A DNA stretch of 43,510 bases from Gammaproteobacteria bacterium RIFCSPHIGHO2_12_FULL_35_23 (GCA_001801465.1 MGXT01000024.1:1-43510); one strand, 5' to 3'. Shown: positions 25,940 through 35,554, numbered from the stretch's first letter. A program made the numbers and translations. Notes: generated from the sequence alone by a model not told the origin.

Positions 25940-25972
25940 ACATTTTCCTTTTGAAATCCAAAAGGAAAGTGT
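25940..25972 (+). repeat. Hairpin between rpsB and tsf
   Basis: ACATTTTCCTTTTG (25940-25953) pairs with CAAAAGGAAAGTGT (25959-25972) over 14 bp with one G-U pair, closing a 5-nt loop. It sits 8 bp after the rpsB stop and 98 bp before tsf. There is no T-tract, so it is better seen as an RNA-stability or processing hairpin than a full terminator. It could set the S2 to EF-Ts ratio. Confidence 0.6.
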
Positions 25973-26069
25973 AAAGCTTTAATAAAAAGCGAGTTGCATA
26001 AAATATCTTTCGCTGTCACGATGTTTAATTAAGAATTTATGTAACTGCTAAAATCATAAGAGGTAAATC

Positions 26070-26948
26070 ATGATAATTACAGCAGGACAAGTTAAAGAGC
26101 TGCGCGAAATTACAGGCGCAGGCATGATGGAATGTAAAAAAGCACTAGAAGAAGCGCAGGGTAATATTGAAGCAGCTATTGAATTAATGCGTAAAAAGGG
26201 CCAAGCGAAAGCTGCAAAAAAATCTGGTAGGATTACAGCTGAAGGTAGCGTAATAATTGCAGTTAGTCCTGATCATAAAATGGCAGCAATGGTAGAAGTT
26301 AACTGTGAAACAGATTTTGTGGGTCGTGAAGCAGAGTTTGGTGCTTTTGTTAAAGAAGCAGCTGAAGCTGCTTTAAAAGGCAAGGTAAATTCTGTAGAAA
26401 CTTTATCTTCACAAACTTTATCTGATGGTTTAACTGTCGAAGAGAAGCGTCAAGCACTCATCATTAAAGTAGGTGAAAACGTCCAGGTCAGAAGAGTGGT
26501 TACTATAGCAGCAAAAGATCATGTAGGCTTTTATGTTCATGGCAGCCGTATTGGTGTTGTGGTAGATATGAAATGTCATGAAACGGAGTTTACTAAGAGC
26601 ATTGCCATGCATATTGCAGCTTCTAAGCCAGAAGTTGTTAAACCAGAAGAAGTTTCAAAAGAGGCGATAGCTAAAGAAAAAGAAATTTTTATTGCTCAGG
26701 CTGCAGAATCAGGGAAGCCTAGAGAGATTATCGAAAAAATGGTGGGTGGAAGAATTAAAAAGTATTTGGCAGAAGTTAGTCTGTATGGTCAGCCTTATGT
26801 AAAAGATCCTAATAAAACAGTAGAGCAAGCCTTAAAGGAACAAGGTGCGGTAGTAAATTCATTTATGCGTTTTGAAGTGGGAGAGGGAATTGAAAAGCGT
26901 GTAGATAATTTTGCTGAAGAGGTTCTTGCTCAAGCTAGAGGTGGTTAA
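26070..26948 (+). CDS. tsf: Elongation factor Ts
   Basis: EF-Ts exchanges GDP for GTP on EF-Tu. The 292-residue protein has the N-terminal UBA-like domain (LREITGAGMMECKKALEEAQ, about residues 9-28; then ELMRKKGQAKAAKKSGR) and the core signature MVEVNCETDFVGR near 75-87, which contacts EF-Tu. The core and coiled-coil domains complete the protein. SD is AGAGG before the ATG. It follows rpsB and precedes pyrH by 2 bp in the standard order. Confidence 0.97.
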   Translation: MIITAGQVKELREITGAGMMECKKALEEAQGNIEAAIELMRKKGQAKAAKKSGRITAEGSVIIAVSPDHKMAAMVEVNCETDFVGREAEFGAFVKEAAEAALKGKVNSVETLSSQTLSDGLTVEEKRQALIIKVGENVQVRRVVTIAAKDHVGFYVHGSRIGVVVDMKCHETEFTKSIAMHIAASKPEVVKPEEVSKEAIAKEKEIFIAQAAESGKPREIIEKMVGGRIKKYLAEVSLYGQPYVKDPNKTVEQALKEQGAVVNSFMRFEVGEGIEKRVDNFAEEVLAQARGG

Positions 26949-26950
26949 GG

Positions 26951-27682
26951 ATGAAAACACGAAAAGCTAAGTTAATTCATAGTCGAGTTTTAATTAAATT
27001 AAGTGGTGAAGCGCTTGCTGATACCCGAGGCAATGGGCTGCAAATAGAAGCTTTAAAGCGGTTTGCCAAAGAGTTTGTCGAATTAAAAAAGCTTGGTGTT
27101 GAAATAGCTATTGTTATAGGGGGCGGTAATTTTTTACGGGGAGAGAATTTTTCTCAAAATGGTTTTGATCGTGTCACTGCTGATCAGATGGGAATTCTTT
27201 TTACCGTAGTCAATGGGTTGGCTTTACGTTCTGCTTTGTTGGCAGCAGGAATAGAGGTAGAACTTTTTGCTGCAATTGCCATTCCAGGTATTGTTGATAT
27301 TTATCACAGACAAAAGGCCTTGCAGGCCTTAGAGGCTGGAAGAATTTTAATTTTAACCGCAGGCGTGGGATTACCTTTTGTTTCAACTGATATGGCAGCA
27401 AGTTTGCGGGCGATAGAGCTCAACGCTGATATTATTTTAAAGGCAAGCACAGTGGATGGTGTGTATACTGCAGATCCTAAACAAAATAAAAAAGCTAAAC
27501 GCTATGACCATTTGAGTTATGAAGTTGCTTTACAAAATAAACTTCGTATTATGGATTTATCAGCTATTCATCTTTGTCAAGATCATGATATGCCTATTAG
27601 AGTTTTTGATATGAATAAGCCTTCGGTTCTTAAAAACATTGTCCAAGGGCTTTCTGAAGAAGGAACTTTAATTAGCAATTAA
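26951..27682 (+). CDS. pyrH: Uridylate kinase
   Basis: PyrH phosphorylates UMP to UDP. It belongs to the amino-acid kinase fold, not the eukaryotic UMP/CMP kinase fold. The 243-residue protein has VLIKLSGEAL near residues 14-23, the glycine-rich VIGGGNFLRGE near 54-64, ATMAAS-like motif variants including STDMAASLRAIEL, and ILKASTVDGVYTADPK near 161-176. All are typical of the bacterial enzyme. It begins 2 bp after tsf, so translation is probably coupled. Confidence 0.96.
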   Translation: MKTRKAKLIHSRVLIKLSGEALADTRGNGLQIEALKRFAKEFVELKKLGVEIAIVIGGGNFLRGENFSQNGFDRVTADQMGILFTVVNGLALRSALLAAGIEVELFAAIAIPGIVDIYHRQKALQALEAGRILILTAGVGLPFVSTDMAASLRAIELNADIILKASTVDGVYTADPKQNKKAKRYDHLSYEVALQNKLRIMDLSAIHLCQDHDMPIRVFDMNKPSVLKNIVQGLSEEGTLISN

Positions 27683-27711
27683 TTGTAGCTAAATAATTTA
27701 GGAGCAATGCC

Positions 27712-28269
27712 ATGATAAAAGAGATCAGTCAACAAGCAGAAACACGTATGAAAAAAAGCGTCGAAGCTTTGCAAACTGAATTAGCTAAGTTACGGACCGG
27801 TCGGGCTCATACTAGCTTGTTAGAACATATAAAAGTCGAGTACTATGGCTCTTTGATGCCACTTAATCAAGTTGCCAATGTTGCCGTGTTAGATGCTAGA
27901 ACTTTATCAGTACAACCCTGGGAAAAAAACATGGTTACGGTAGTGGAAAAGGCAATATTAGAATCAGACTTAGGGTTAAATCCAGCGACCTCAGGCATGC
28001 TAATTCGCATTCCTTTACCAGCGCTTACTGAAGAGCGTCGTCGTGAATTAACAAAAGTTTTACGCAACGAAGGTGAAAAAGCCAAAGTTGCTATTCGTAA
28101 TATACGCCGTGATTCTAATAATGAACTTAAAGAATTATTAAAAGAGAAAGCTGTTACAGAAGATGATGAAAGAAAGTCGCAAGAAGCTATTCAGAAATTG
28201 ACAGATAAATTTATTGCTGAAGTAGAGACTGTTTTAGCGCAAAAAGAAGCGGACTTAATGACGCTGTAA
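27712..28269 (+). CDS. frr: Ribosome recycling factor
   Basis: RRF, with EF-G, splits the ribosome after termination. The 185-residue protein is the canonical length and has [15 protein letters not shown] near residues 26-40, [14 protein letters not shown] near 72-85, and the C-terminal helix pair containing [30 protein letters not shown] precedes the ATG at 27712; a closer out-of-frame ATG in that stretch is not used. It is the fourth gene of the rpsB cluster. Confidence 0.97.
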   Translation: MIKEISQQAETRMKKSVEALQTELAKLRTGRAHTSLLEHIKVEYYGSLMPLNQVANVAVLDARTLSVQPWEKNMVTVVEKAILESDLGLNPATSGMLIRIPLPALTEERRRELTKVLRNEGEKAKVAIRNIRRDSNNELKELLKEKAVTEDDERKSQEAIQKLTDKFIAEVETVLAQKEADLMTL

Positions 28270-28284
28270 AGGTGGAGTGACTGG

Positions 28285-29013
28285 ATGAAAACAATACCCA
28301 AGCATGTGGCAATCGTGATGGACGGAAATGGCCGCTGGGCCAAAAAGCGTCACTTACCACGATTGGCTGGGCATCAAGCTGGGGTAGAAGCTATAAGAAG
28401 GATTGTTAAAGCAGCTGTCGCTGAAAAAATTGCAGTTTTAAGCCTTTTTGCTTTCAGTACGGAAAACTGGCGGCGACCGGCTGAAGAAGTCAGTAATTTA
28501 ATGAACTTGTTATTAACGGCTTTACAAAGTGAAGTTAAAAAACTCCATAAAAATAATATTTGTTTAAAGATGATTGGTGATCAGCAAGGGTTTTCTAAAA
28601 AAATTCAAGAATCTATTATCAAGGCTGAGGCTTTAACCGCTAATAATACTGGTATGAAATTAATTATTGCAGCTAACTATGGTGGTCGATGGGATATTCT
28701 GCAGGCTGTAAAAAAATGTGTCTTGGCAGTACAAACAGGCCATTTAACCGCTGATCAAATTGATGAAACGATTTTTTCTAACTATCTAGCCACGGTAGAA
28801 TTTCCAGAGCCTGATCTTTTTATTCGTACTAGTGGTGAAATGCGAATTAGTAATTTTTTCTTATGGCAGTTTGCCTATACAGAATTTTATTTTACTGAAA
28901 CACTCTGGCCAGATTTTAATGAAAAAGAGTTTTTAAAGGCTTTGACCTCTTTTACTCAACGTGAGCGGCGCTTTGGTTTAACAGACAAAATAAAAGAGGG
29001 GTCGCGTGCTTAA
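28285..29013 (+). CDS. uppS: Undecaprenyl diphosphate synthase (cis-prenyltransferase)
   Basis: UppS makes the C55 lipid carrier used for peptidoglycan and O-antigen synthesis. The 242-residue protein shows the catalytic aspartate D13 in VAIVMDGNGRWAK, the LFAFSTENWRRP segment near 53-64, and the C-terminal signature FIRTSGEMRISNFFLWQ with TEFYFTETLWPDF. All are normal for the family. Its end overlaps cdsA by 8 bp. In E. coli dxr lies upstream, next to frr; here frr is directly followed by uppS. Confidence 0.96.
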   Translation: MKTIPKHVAIVMDGNGRWAKKRHLPRLAGHQAGVEAIRRIVKAAVAEKIAVLSLFAFSTENWRRPAEEVSNLMNLLLTALQSEVKKLHKNNICLKMIGDQQGFSKKIQESIIKAEALTANNTGMKLIIAANYGGRWDILQAVKKCVLAVQTGHLTADQIDETIFSNYLATVEFPEPDLFIRTSGEMRISNFFLWQFAYTEFYFTETLWPDFNEKEFLKALTSFTQRERRFGLTDKIKEGSRA

Positions 29014-29806
29014 ACAGAGAATTATTACCGGTAGTTTATTAGCCATCTTGGCTTTGATTATTTTATTTTTCTTGCCAGTAGCTTATTTCATGGTGATTAC
29101 TGCTTTGATCGTGCTGTTAGGTGCTTGGGAATGGAGTTTTTTAGCTGGCTTAATAGAGTTTCGAACTAGAATTATTTATTTAATTTTAATGTTAGGGGCA
29201 ATGATAGGAAGCTTCTTTTTGCCCGTGCTACTGGTATTAATCATAGCTTCTCTATGGTGGCTGATTGCAGGTTATTTAGTGGTAAAATATCCTGCAACCA
29301 AAGTATATTTAACTCGTCGTTGGGTGAGAATGATTATGGGATTTTTGGTTTTAGTCCCTTGCTGGTTAACCTTGAGTATATTAAAAGCGAGCAATCAGGG
29401 GATTGGCTTATTATTGTTTCTCCTCTGTTTAGTTTGGGCGGCAGATATCGGTGCTTATTTTGCTGGCAAGTGGTGGGGCAAAGATAAATTAATACCCAAT
29501 GTTAGTCCAGGGAAAACCTGGCAAGGGCTTTTTGGTGGCTTGATATTTTCTTTTTTTGTTGCCGTTTTAGGACTTATTTTTTTAAAAATTGATTTTACCA
29601 ATTGGTTTTTAATTTTTTGTGCAGTAATTCTGCTCAATATTTTTGCTGTCATAGGAGATTTGTTTGAAAGCATGTTAAAACGGTATTGTCAGTTAAAAGA
29701 TAGTGGTAATATTCTGCCTGGCCATGGAGGCATTTTAGATAGAATAGATAGTTTAACAGCTGCAGCACCCATATTTTTATTGGGAATAATGCTGCATTTA
29801 TTGTAA
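29006..29806 (+). CDS. cdsA: Phosphatidate cytidylyltransferase (CDP-diglyceride synthase)
   Basis: CdsA makes CDP-diacylglycerol, the precursor of phospholipids, in the inner membrane. The 266-residue protein has about eight hydrophobic helices. It carries the family signature near the C-terminus, SMLKRYCQLKDSGNILPG followed by HGGILDRIDS. The earlier conserved WAADIGAYFAGKWWGK is also present. It starts inside the end of uppS (GTGCTTAAA region; the GTG there could not be separated from the listed start, which reads MLKQRII). Confidence 0.94.
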   Translation: MLKQRIITGSLLAILALIILFFLPVAYFMVITALIVLLGAWEWSFLAGLIEFRTRIIYLILMLGAMIGSFFLPVLLVLIIASLWWLIAGYLVVKYPATKVYLTRRWVRMIMGFLVLVPCWLTLSILKASNQGIGLLLFLLCLVWAADIGAYFAGKWWGKDKLIPNVSPGKTWQGLFGGLIFSFFVAVLGLIFLKIDFTNWFLIFCAVILLNIFAVIGDLFESMLKRYCQLKDSGNILPGHGGILDRIDSLTAAAPIFLLGIMLHLL

Positions 29807-29819
29807 TAAGATTAAGAGT

Positions 29820-32117
29820 ATGCAAAAACGAGTTTATTGTATTATTATTGGCCTGTTAGTTTTTTGTTCACAAGTTTATGCTGATTCCTTTACGGCTACC
29901 CAGATTAAATTTGTTGGTTTAAAACGTATTAGCAGTGATACCGCCTTAAGCTATTTGCCAGTTCGTCCGGGCGATGAAATTACGCCTGCTATCAGCGATC
30001 AAATTATTAATGATTTATATAAGACGGGATTTTTTAGTAATGTGAGCTTATCAGAACAGGGTAGTACTTTAATAATTAATGTTGCTGAACGACCTATCAT
30101 TAGTAAATTAGTGTTATCAGGTAACAAAGTAGTGCCTTCAAAAGAATTATTAAAAGTTTTAAGAGAAATGAATATTGCTGAAGGTTATGAATATAACCGT
30201 TCCACACTTAAAACAATCGAAACAGCATTATTAGATGAATATTATTCGCACGGTAAATATAACGCTCGAATAAATATCCAAGTCGTACCCGCTGAGAATG
30301 ATAGTGTGGCTGTTTATATTAATATTTCAGAAGGCTTAACCGCTACCATCAAACAAATTAATATTATTGGTAATGAAGCTTTTTCAGAGCATAAACTATC
30401 GGATCAGTTTCAGTTAACGACTCCAAGTTTGTTTAGCTTTATTAATCATGATGATCAGTATTCAAGTGAAAAGTTAGCAGGTGATTTAGATAAACTAACA
30501 GCCTATTATTTAAATCGTGGTTACATACATTTTCGAATTGATTCCAGCCAAGTTTCTATGACGCCGGATAGAAAGCATGTCTACATTACTATAAAAATTA
30601 TTGAAGGGGCTCAATACAAATTTTCAGGTTATCAATTTTCGGGTAATTTAATTTTACCTAAAAATCAACTGCAACCTTTAGTACAAGTTAAAGCGGGAAA
30701 TGTCTTTTCTAAACAAGCTGTTATTGATAGTGAGAAAGCCATTGGTGATGCCTTAGGGGCGAAAGGGTATTCTGAGGCTAAAATTTCAGTTCAACCTGCT
30801 ATTGATGAGCAAAACAAAACGATTTTTGTGACCTTTACTATTCATCCAGGACAACGAATTTATGTACGACATGTTTATTTTGTCGGTAATTCTAGTACTA
30901 ATGATTTTGCTTTCAGGCGTGAAATAACACAGATGGAAGGCGGGCTAATTTCCACGCAAGCAATTAAAAACTCAAAACAAAATATACAGCAGTTGCCTTT
31001 TGTGAGTGATGTAGAAGTTACTACCCACCCAGTACCTGGCAAACCCAATGAAGTTGATGTTGGTTATAAAGTTACTACAGTACCTGCCGGAGAAGTGACT
31101 GCTGGGGTCGGTTATTCGGATGTGGATGGCTTATTATTTAATATTGGCTTAAACCAGCAAAATGTTTTAGGTACCGGTAATGCGTTTTCAGTGAATGCCT
31201 CATATAGTGCCTCGATGCTTTCAGCGCAGGTTAGCTATTTTAATCCCTATTATACTACCTGGGGGGTGGGTAGAGGATTTAATCTTTATGCGAGTCATTA
31301 CAATGCTGATCAAGCTAATACGGCAGATTATGCATTAGATAGTTATGGTGGAGCAGTTAACTATAGCATCCCACTTGCTCAATACGATAGTTTACAATTT
31401 TCTATTGGGCTTAATGATTCTTATTTGCAAAGTAGTTCAAGTCCAGCAACTGTTATCACTAATTTTGTTAATCGTTATGGTCGTAGCTTTTTCCAAATAC
31501 CTGTTTCATTAGGGTGGAATCATAATAGCTTAGATAAAGCGGTGTTTCCTACTTTAGGGTTAGTACAAAATGCTGGTGTTAGTGTTGATGTACCGGTAGA
31601 AAAAAATTCTTTAGAGTTTTATAAACTTAGTTATGGTTTTGATTATTATCACCCACTCTATGAACAGTTTATAGCACAACTACGGGGTGATACCGGCTAT
31701 GGTAATGGTTATGGCAAATTTAGTCAGTTACCTTTCTTTGAAAATTTTTATGCAGGTGGTATGGGTTCGGTACGAGGTTATACTGCTAATACCTTAGGAC
31801 CTCAGGATAATAACGGCGATTCAGTTGGCGGTAATTTGTATTTTGATGCTAGTGTAGGGTTAATATTTCCTAATCCATTTAGTCGTTCACTACGGACTAC
31901 CTGGTTTGTGGATGCTGGAGATGTCTATAATACCTACTCTATGACATCACAAGGCGTTACTAATCCTGATAAAGCATCTGTGCGATATTCTACGGGTATA
32001 GAATTTGATTGGCTAAGCCCAATTGGCATGTTGAATTTTAGTTTAGCTAAAGCTATCAATCCCAGTAAATACGACGATACAACACCCTTTCAGTTTAATA
32101 TTGGTACCACATTTTAA
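29820..32117 (+). CDS. bamA: Outer membrane protein assembly factor BamA
   Basis: BamA is the core of the BAM complex that folds beta-barrels into the outer membrane. The 765-residue protein has a signal peptide (MQKRVYCIIIGLLVFCSQVYA, cleavage after residue 21; shown for its extent 1-21 only as MQKRVYCIII to QVYA). Five POTRA domains follow (about 24-420), then the 16-strand barrel. The lock motif VRGY is at 651-654, and the protein ends in phenylalanine (FNIGTTF), the expected C-terminal barrel signal. In E. coli rseP lies between cdsA and bamA; here the gap is only 13 bp. Confidence 0.97.
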   Translation: MQKRVYCIIIGLLVFCSQVYADSFTATQIKFVGLKRISSDTALSYLPVRPGDEITPAISDQIINDLYKTGFFSNVSLSEQGSTLIINVAERPIISKLVLSGNKVVPSKELLKVLREMNIAEGYEYNRSTLKTIETALLDEYYSHGKYNARINIQVVPAENDSVAVYINISEGLTATIKQINIIGNEAFSEHKLSDQFQLTTPSLFSFINHDDQYSSEKLAGDLDKLTAYYLNRGYIHFRIDSSQVSMTPDRKHVYITIKIIEGAQYKFSGYQFSGNLILPKNQLQPLVQVKAGNVFSKQAVIDSEKAIGDALGAKGYSEAKISVQPAIDEQNKTIFVTFTIHPGQRIYVRHVYFVGNSSTNDFAFRREITQMEGGLISTQAIKNSKQNIQQLPFVSDVEVTTHPVPGKPNEVDVGYKVTTVPAGEVTAGVGYSDVDGLLFNIGLNQQNVLGTGNAFSVNASYSASMLSAQVSYFNPYYTTWGVGRGFNLYASHYNADQANTADYALDSYGGAVNYSIPLAQYDSLQFSIGLNDSYLQSSSSPATVITNFVNRYGRSFFQIPVSLGWNHNSLDKAVFPTLGLVQNAGVSVDVPVEKNSLEFYKLSYGFDYYHPLYEQFIAQLRGDTGYGNGYGKFSQLPFFENFYAGGMGSVRGYTANTLGPQDNNGDSVGGNLYFDASVGLIFPNPFSRSLRTTWFVDAGDVYNTYSMTSQGVTNPDKASVRYSTGIEFDWLSPIGMLNFSLAKAINPSKYDDTTPFQFNIGTTF

Positions 32118-32130
32118 AGAGGAGAGCGAA

Positions 32131-32628
32131 ATGAAAAAGCGAGTTATAGTTATTAGTAGTTTAGTACTTGGATTATTGTGTGGTTGCTCATTAGCAGATT
32201 CAATAGGAATAGTCGATGTTAAAGCAGTTTTTGCCAGCTCTAATGCTGTGCAAGCACAGCGAACCAAGCTACAAGCTGATTTTTCAGCAAAACATCAAAA
32301 ACTGGTGGATATGCAAAAGACTTTAGAAGGCTTAATAGATCAATATAAAAGAAATGAAACTGTGATGAGTGCTAGCCAAAAACAACAGCTGCAAACTCAG
32401 ATTTCAGCGCAACAAAATCAAATTTATCAATTAGGTCAAATGTATGCTCAGCAAGCTGAGGCTGCACAAGATCAGGCTATGCAAGTCTTTTTAACTAACT
32501 TGCAAGCGGCCACAGCCAAAGTAGCACAAGCTAAAAATTTAACTTTAGTGTTACCTGCTAGTACCATTATTTATTCAACTCAAACGGACGATATTACAGC
32601 GGCTGTTGAAAAACAAATTAATTCTTAA
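32131..32628 (+). CDS. skp: Periplasmic chaperone Skp/OmpH family
   Basis: Skp is a trimeric periplasmic holdase that carries unfolded outer-membrane proteins to BamA, encoded just upstream. The 165-residue protein has a signal peptide (MKKRVIVISSLVLGLLCGCS) whose end reads Leu-Cys-Gly-Cys, so a lipoprotein-type cleavage is possible, unlike classical Skp. SIGIVDVKAVFASS opens the mature body. A long Gln/Ala-rich coiled coil (about 45-140) forms the tentacle, and the final strand LTLVLPASTIIYS follows. AGAGGAGAG precedes ATG 32131, preferred to an upstream in-frame start inside bamA. Confidence 0.92.
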   Translation: MKKRVIVISSLVLGLLCGCSLADSIGIVDVKAVFASSNAVQAQRTKLQADFSAKHQKLVDMQKTLEGLIDQYKRNETVMSASQKQQLQTQISAQQNQIYQLGQMYAQQAEAAQDQAMQVFLTNLQAATAKVAQAKNLTLVLPASTIIYSTQTDDITAAVEKQINS

Positions 32629-32646
32629 GTTATCTGAATAAGATTT

Positions 32647-33666
32647 ATGAAAAAGAAACTGATTGAGCTTGCGAAATTAATTGATGCAAAAGTAATCGGT
32701 GATCAAGAATGTGAGATTACTGGCATTGCGACCTTGAGTGAAGCCAAGTCGGGTGATATTAGTTTTTTTCATAATCCTAAATATAAGCACCAGCTACAAA
32801 CTACTCAAGCCTCAGCGGTTATTTTGTCGGCAAAAATTGCCGAGATTTGTCCTACTAATGCTTTAGTTGTTGAAAACCCTTATTATGCTTATGCCAAGCT
32901 TGCCAATGAGTTTGCTTATAAGCCAGTAGTTCAACCCGGTATTCATCCCACTGCTATCATAGGTAAGAACTGTCAGATTGCTAAATCCGTAAGTATAGCT
33001 CCTTATGTCGTGATTAGTGATGAAGTCATTATTGATGAAAATACCAGTATTGGAGCAGGTAGTGTTATTGGAGAAGGTTGTAAAATAGGTAAGGATTGTC
33101 AGTTAGCAGCAAGAGTTACTTTGTACCATCATGTTGAGATTGGTGATCGGGTATTAATTTTTAGTGGGGCGGTTTTGGGCTCAGATGGTTTTGGCCATGC
33201 TAATTATGAAGATAAATGGTATAAGGTGTCTCAGTTAGGTCGAGTAATTATTGAGGATGATGTTGAAATAGGGGCTAATACGACAATTGACCGCGGTGCT
33301 TTAGATGATACGAGAGTTGGTCGCGGTGTAAAATTAGATAACCAAATCCAAATCGGACACAATGTTCAAATTGGTGCGCATACGATCATGGCTGGCTGTA
33401 GCGGGATTGCTGGAAGTACTAAAATAGGTAGTTATTGTATGATTGGTGGCGGTTCTTGTATTAACGGACATATTGAAATAGTAGATAGAGTCATGATTAC
33501 GGGTATGGGAGCAGTTATTAGCTCTATTAAACAACCGGGTATTTATTCTTCAGGAACAGGTTTATTGGACAATCACGAATGGAAAAAAAGCGTCATTCGC
33601 TTTCGTCAACTAGATAAAATGATGAGACAGCTTAAGAAATTAACGTCCCTTATTAACAAGGAGTAG
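32647..33666 (+). CDS. lpxD: UDP-3-O-acylglucosamine N-acyltransferase
   Basis: LpxD adds the second 3-hydroxyacyl chain in lipid A synthesis. The 339-residue protein has the N-terminal uridine-binding domain (about 1-100) and a left-handed beta helix of hexapeptide repeats (about 105-305). The catalytic histidine lies in LDNQIQIGHNVQIG and the conserved NTTIDRGALDDT precedes it. A C-terminal helix completes the fold. SD is weak. It precedes fabZ by 5 bp. Confidence 0.96.
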   Translation: MKKKLIELAKLIDAKVIGDQECEITGIATLSEAKSGDISFFHNPKYKHQLQTTQASAVILSAKIAEICPTNALVVENPYYAYAKLANEFAYKPVVQPGIHPTAIIGKNCQIAKSVSIAPYVVISDEVIIDENTSIGAGSVIGEGCKIGKDCQLAARVTLYHHVEIGDRVLIFSGAVLGSDGFGHANYEDKWYKVSQLGRVIIEDDVEIGANTTIDRGALDDTRVGRGVKLDNQIQIGHNVQIGAHTIMAGCSGIAGSTKIGSYCMIGGGSCINGHIEIVDRVMITGMGAVISSIKQPGIYSSGTGLLDNHEWKKSVIRFRQLDKMMRQLKKLTSLINKE

Positions 33667-33671
33667 GTCGA

Positions 33672-34130
33672 ATGAAACCCTTATTGGATATTAATCAGGT
33701 ATTAAACTATTTGCCTCAGCGACCACCTTTTTTATTTATTGATAAGGTAGTTGCAATAGAAGAAAAAAAGTCATTAACAGCAATAAAAAATGTTACGATG
33801 AATGAACCTTTTTTTGCAGGGCATTTCCCCAATCGCCCAATTATGCCGGGTGTATTAATTATTGAGGCTTTGGCACAAGCTGCAGTTGTTTTTGCATTTT
33901 ATTCTATCAAAGAAGATCCTGCCAAGTCTCTATTTCTTTTTGCAGGAGTTGATAATGCGCGGTTTAAAAGGCCGGTTGTGCCAGGTGATGTATTACAATT
34001 AAAAATTGAGCTATTAAAAATTAGGCATGATGTTTGGAAAGTACAAGGCACAGCGACAGTAGAGGGCGAGCTAGTTTGTACAGCTGAATTAATGAGCGTA
34101 AAAAAAGAGGTGGCTAGAGATGATTCATAA
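33672..34130 (+). CDS. fabZ: 3-hydroxyacyl-[acyl-carrier-protein] dehydratase FabZ
   Basis: FabZ dehydrates 3-hydroxyacyl-ACP in fatty acid elongation and competes with LpxA for the same substrate pool. The 152-residue hot-dog-fold protein has the catalytic motif FFAGHFPNRPIMPGVLIIEA, with the active His and Glu. The start LPQRPPFLFIDKV is typical. AAGGAG lies 8 bp before the ATG. It overlaps lpxA by 11 bp, which would help couple the two competing activities. Confidence 0.97.
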   Translation: MKPLLDINQVLNYLPQRPPFLFIDKVVAIEEKKSLTAIKNVTMNEPFFAGHFPNRPIMPGVLIIEALAQAAVVFAFYSIKEDPAKSLFLFAGVDNARFKRPVVPGDVLQLKIELLKIRHDVWKVQGTATVEGELVCTAELMSVKKEVARDDS

Positions 34131-34890
34131 AACAGCGATAGTAGATCCTGCCGCCAAACTCGGTAACAATGTTTTAGTGGGGGCTTATACAATTATTGAG
34201 GCGAATGTTGAAATTGGTGATGATTGTCAAATAGGTCCTCATGTTGTGATAAAAAGCCATACTAAAATGGGTAACAAAAATAAAATTTATCAATTCAGTT
34301 CAATTGGTGAAGATCCACAAGATCTAAAATATAAAGGAGAAGAAACCTATTTAGAAATAGGCACTGGCAATATTATTCGTGAATATTGTACATTAAATAG
34401 AGGAACTCATGAAGGAGGTGGCGTTACCAAAATTGGTAATAACAACTTGCTAATGGCTTATGTCCATATAGCTCATGACTGTGTTTTAGGTAATCATATT
34501 ATTTTAGCTAATAATGCTTCTTTAGCAGGCCATGTACAAATTGATGACTATGTAGGCTTGGGGGGCTTGAGTGGTGTCCATCAATATTGTCGGATTGGTA
34601 CTCATAGCTTTGCTGCAGGTGGCTCAATGATTAATAAAGATGTATTACCTTATTTAATGGTTTCAGGTTATTATGCTAAACCTTTTGGTTTAAATACGAT
34701 AGGTTTAAAGCGACGCGGCTTTTCTGATGAAAGAATCAGTGATATTAAAGCTATTTATAAAATCGTTTATCGAAAGGGGTTGTCAGTACAAGATTCTATT
34801 GCAGAAATTAAAGAGCAGTTTCTTGATTCAGAGGATGCAAAGCTATTTCTTGAAATGTTAGAAGATACTGACCGTGGATTTGTGCGCTAA
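34120..34890 (+). CDS. lpxA: UDP-N-acetylglucosamine acyltransferase
   Basis: LpxA catalyses the first step of lipid A synthesis. The 256-residue trimeric beta-helix protein has repeated hexapeptides (from [15 protein letters not shown] on), the catalytic His in [13 protein letters not shown], and the C-terminal helical region containing [13 protein letters not shown]. It begins inside fabZ and its TAA overlaps the ATG of rnhB by one base. In E. coli lpxB would come next, but rnhB follows directly. Confidence 0.96.
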   Translation: MIHKTAIVDPAAKLGNNVLVGAYTIIEANVEIGDDCQIGPHVVIKSHTKMGNKNKIYQFSSIGEDPQDLKYKGEETYLEIGTGNIIREYCTLNRGTHEGGGVTKIGNNNLLMAYVHIAHDCVLGNHIILANNASLAGHVQIDDYVGLGGLSGVHQYCRIGTHSFAAGGSMINKDVLPYLMVSGYYAKPFGLNTIGLKRRGFSDERISDIKAIYKIVYRKGLSVQDSIAEIKEQFLDSEDAKLFLEMLEDTDRGFVR

Positions 34891-35483
34891 TGTGGGTTGC
34901 TGGCGTTGATGAAGCGGGACGTGGTCCATTAGCAGGGCCAGTAGTTGCAGCAGCTGTCATTTTAAATCCAGAAAAGCCTATTATTGGACTAGATGACTCT
35001 AAAAAGCTTTCTGTCAAGCAGCGTGAGACTCTTTATGAGCTTATTCTTTCTCATGCACTAGACTATGGGATAGCTAGTGCTTCAGTTGCCGAAATAGATG
35101 AGCTTAATATTTTTCAAGCGAGTTTATTAGCTATGCAGAGAGCAGTTAATCAACTTACTGTGAAACTGAGTAAAATTCTTGTCGATGGTACGCATTGTCC
35201 ACAAGTTGATTGTTTAGCAGAAGCAATTATTGGCGGAGATGCTAAAGTTGAGGCTATTAGTGCCGCCTCGATTTTAGCAAAAGTTACTCGCGATAGAGAA
35301 ATGATTAAATTACATGAACTTTATCCTCAATATGGTTTTGCAAAGCATAAAGGATATGGGACTAAAGCTCATCAATTAGCTTTACAACAATACGGTGCCT
35401 CACCTTTACATAGGCAAAGTTTTGCTCCAGTAAGAGAGCAGCTTAATAAAACTAAGTTAAATGGTTATGTAGAGGATTATTAA
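34890..35483 (+). CDS. rnhB: Ribonuclease HII
   Basis: RNase HII nicks RNA in RNA-DNA hybrids, including single misincorporated ribonucleotides. The 197-residue protein has the N-terminal catalytic motif [14 protein letters not shown] (Asp and Glu), the second Asp in ILVDGTH, and the third in [16 protein letters not shown], all standard. The start overlaps the lpxA stop by one base (TAATG). It closes the rpsB cluster. No GC-rich terminator follows; only an A/T palindrome is found at about 35493-35508. Confidence 0.96.
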   Translation: MWVAGVDEAGRGPLAGPVVAAAVILNPEKPIIGLDDSKKLSVKQRETLYELILSHALDYGIASASVAEIDELNIFQASLLAMQRAVNQLTVKLSKILVDGTHCPQVDCLAEAIIGGDAKVEAISAASILAKVTRDREMIKLHELYPQYGFAKHKGYGTKAHQLALQQYGASPLHRQSFAPVREQLNKTKLNGYVEDY

Positions 35484-35554
35484 GACCAGGCGTTTTTTTA
35501 TTAAAAAATTAGGTTCGTCAGTTATTATCTATCGTAAAATATAAGGAGCTAGCT

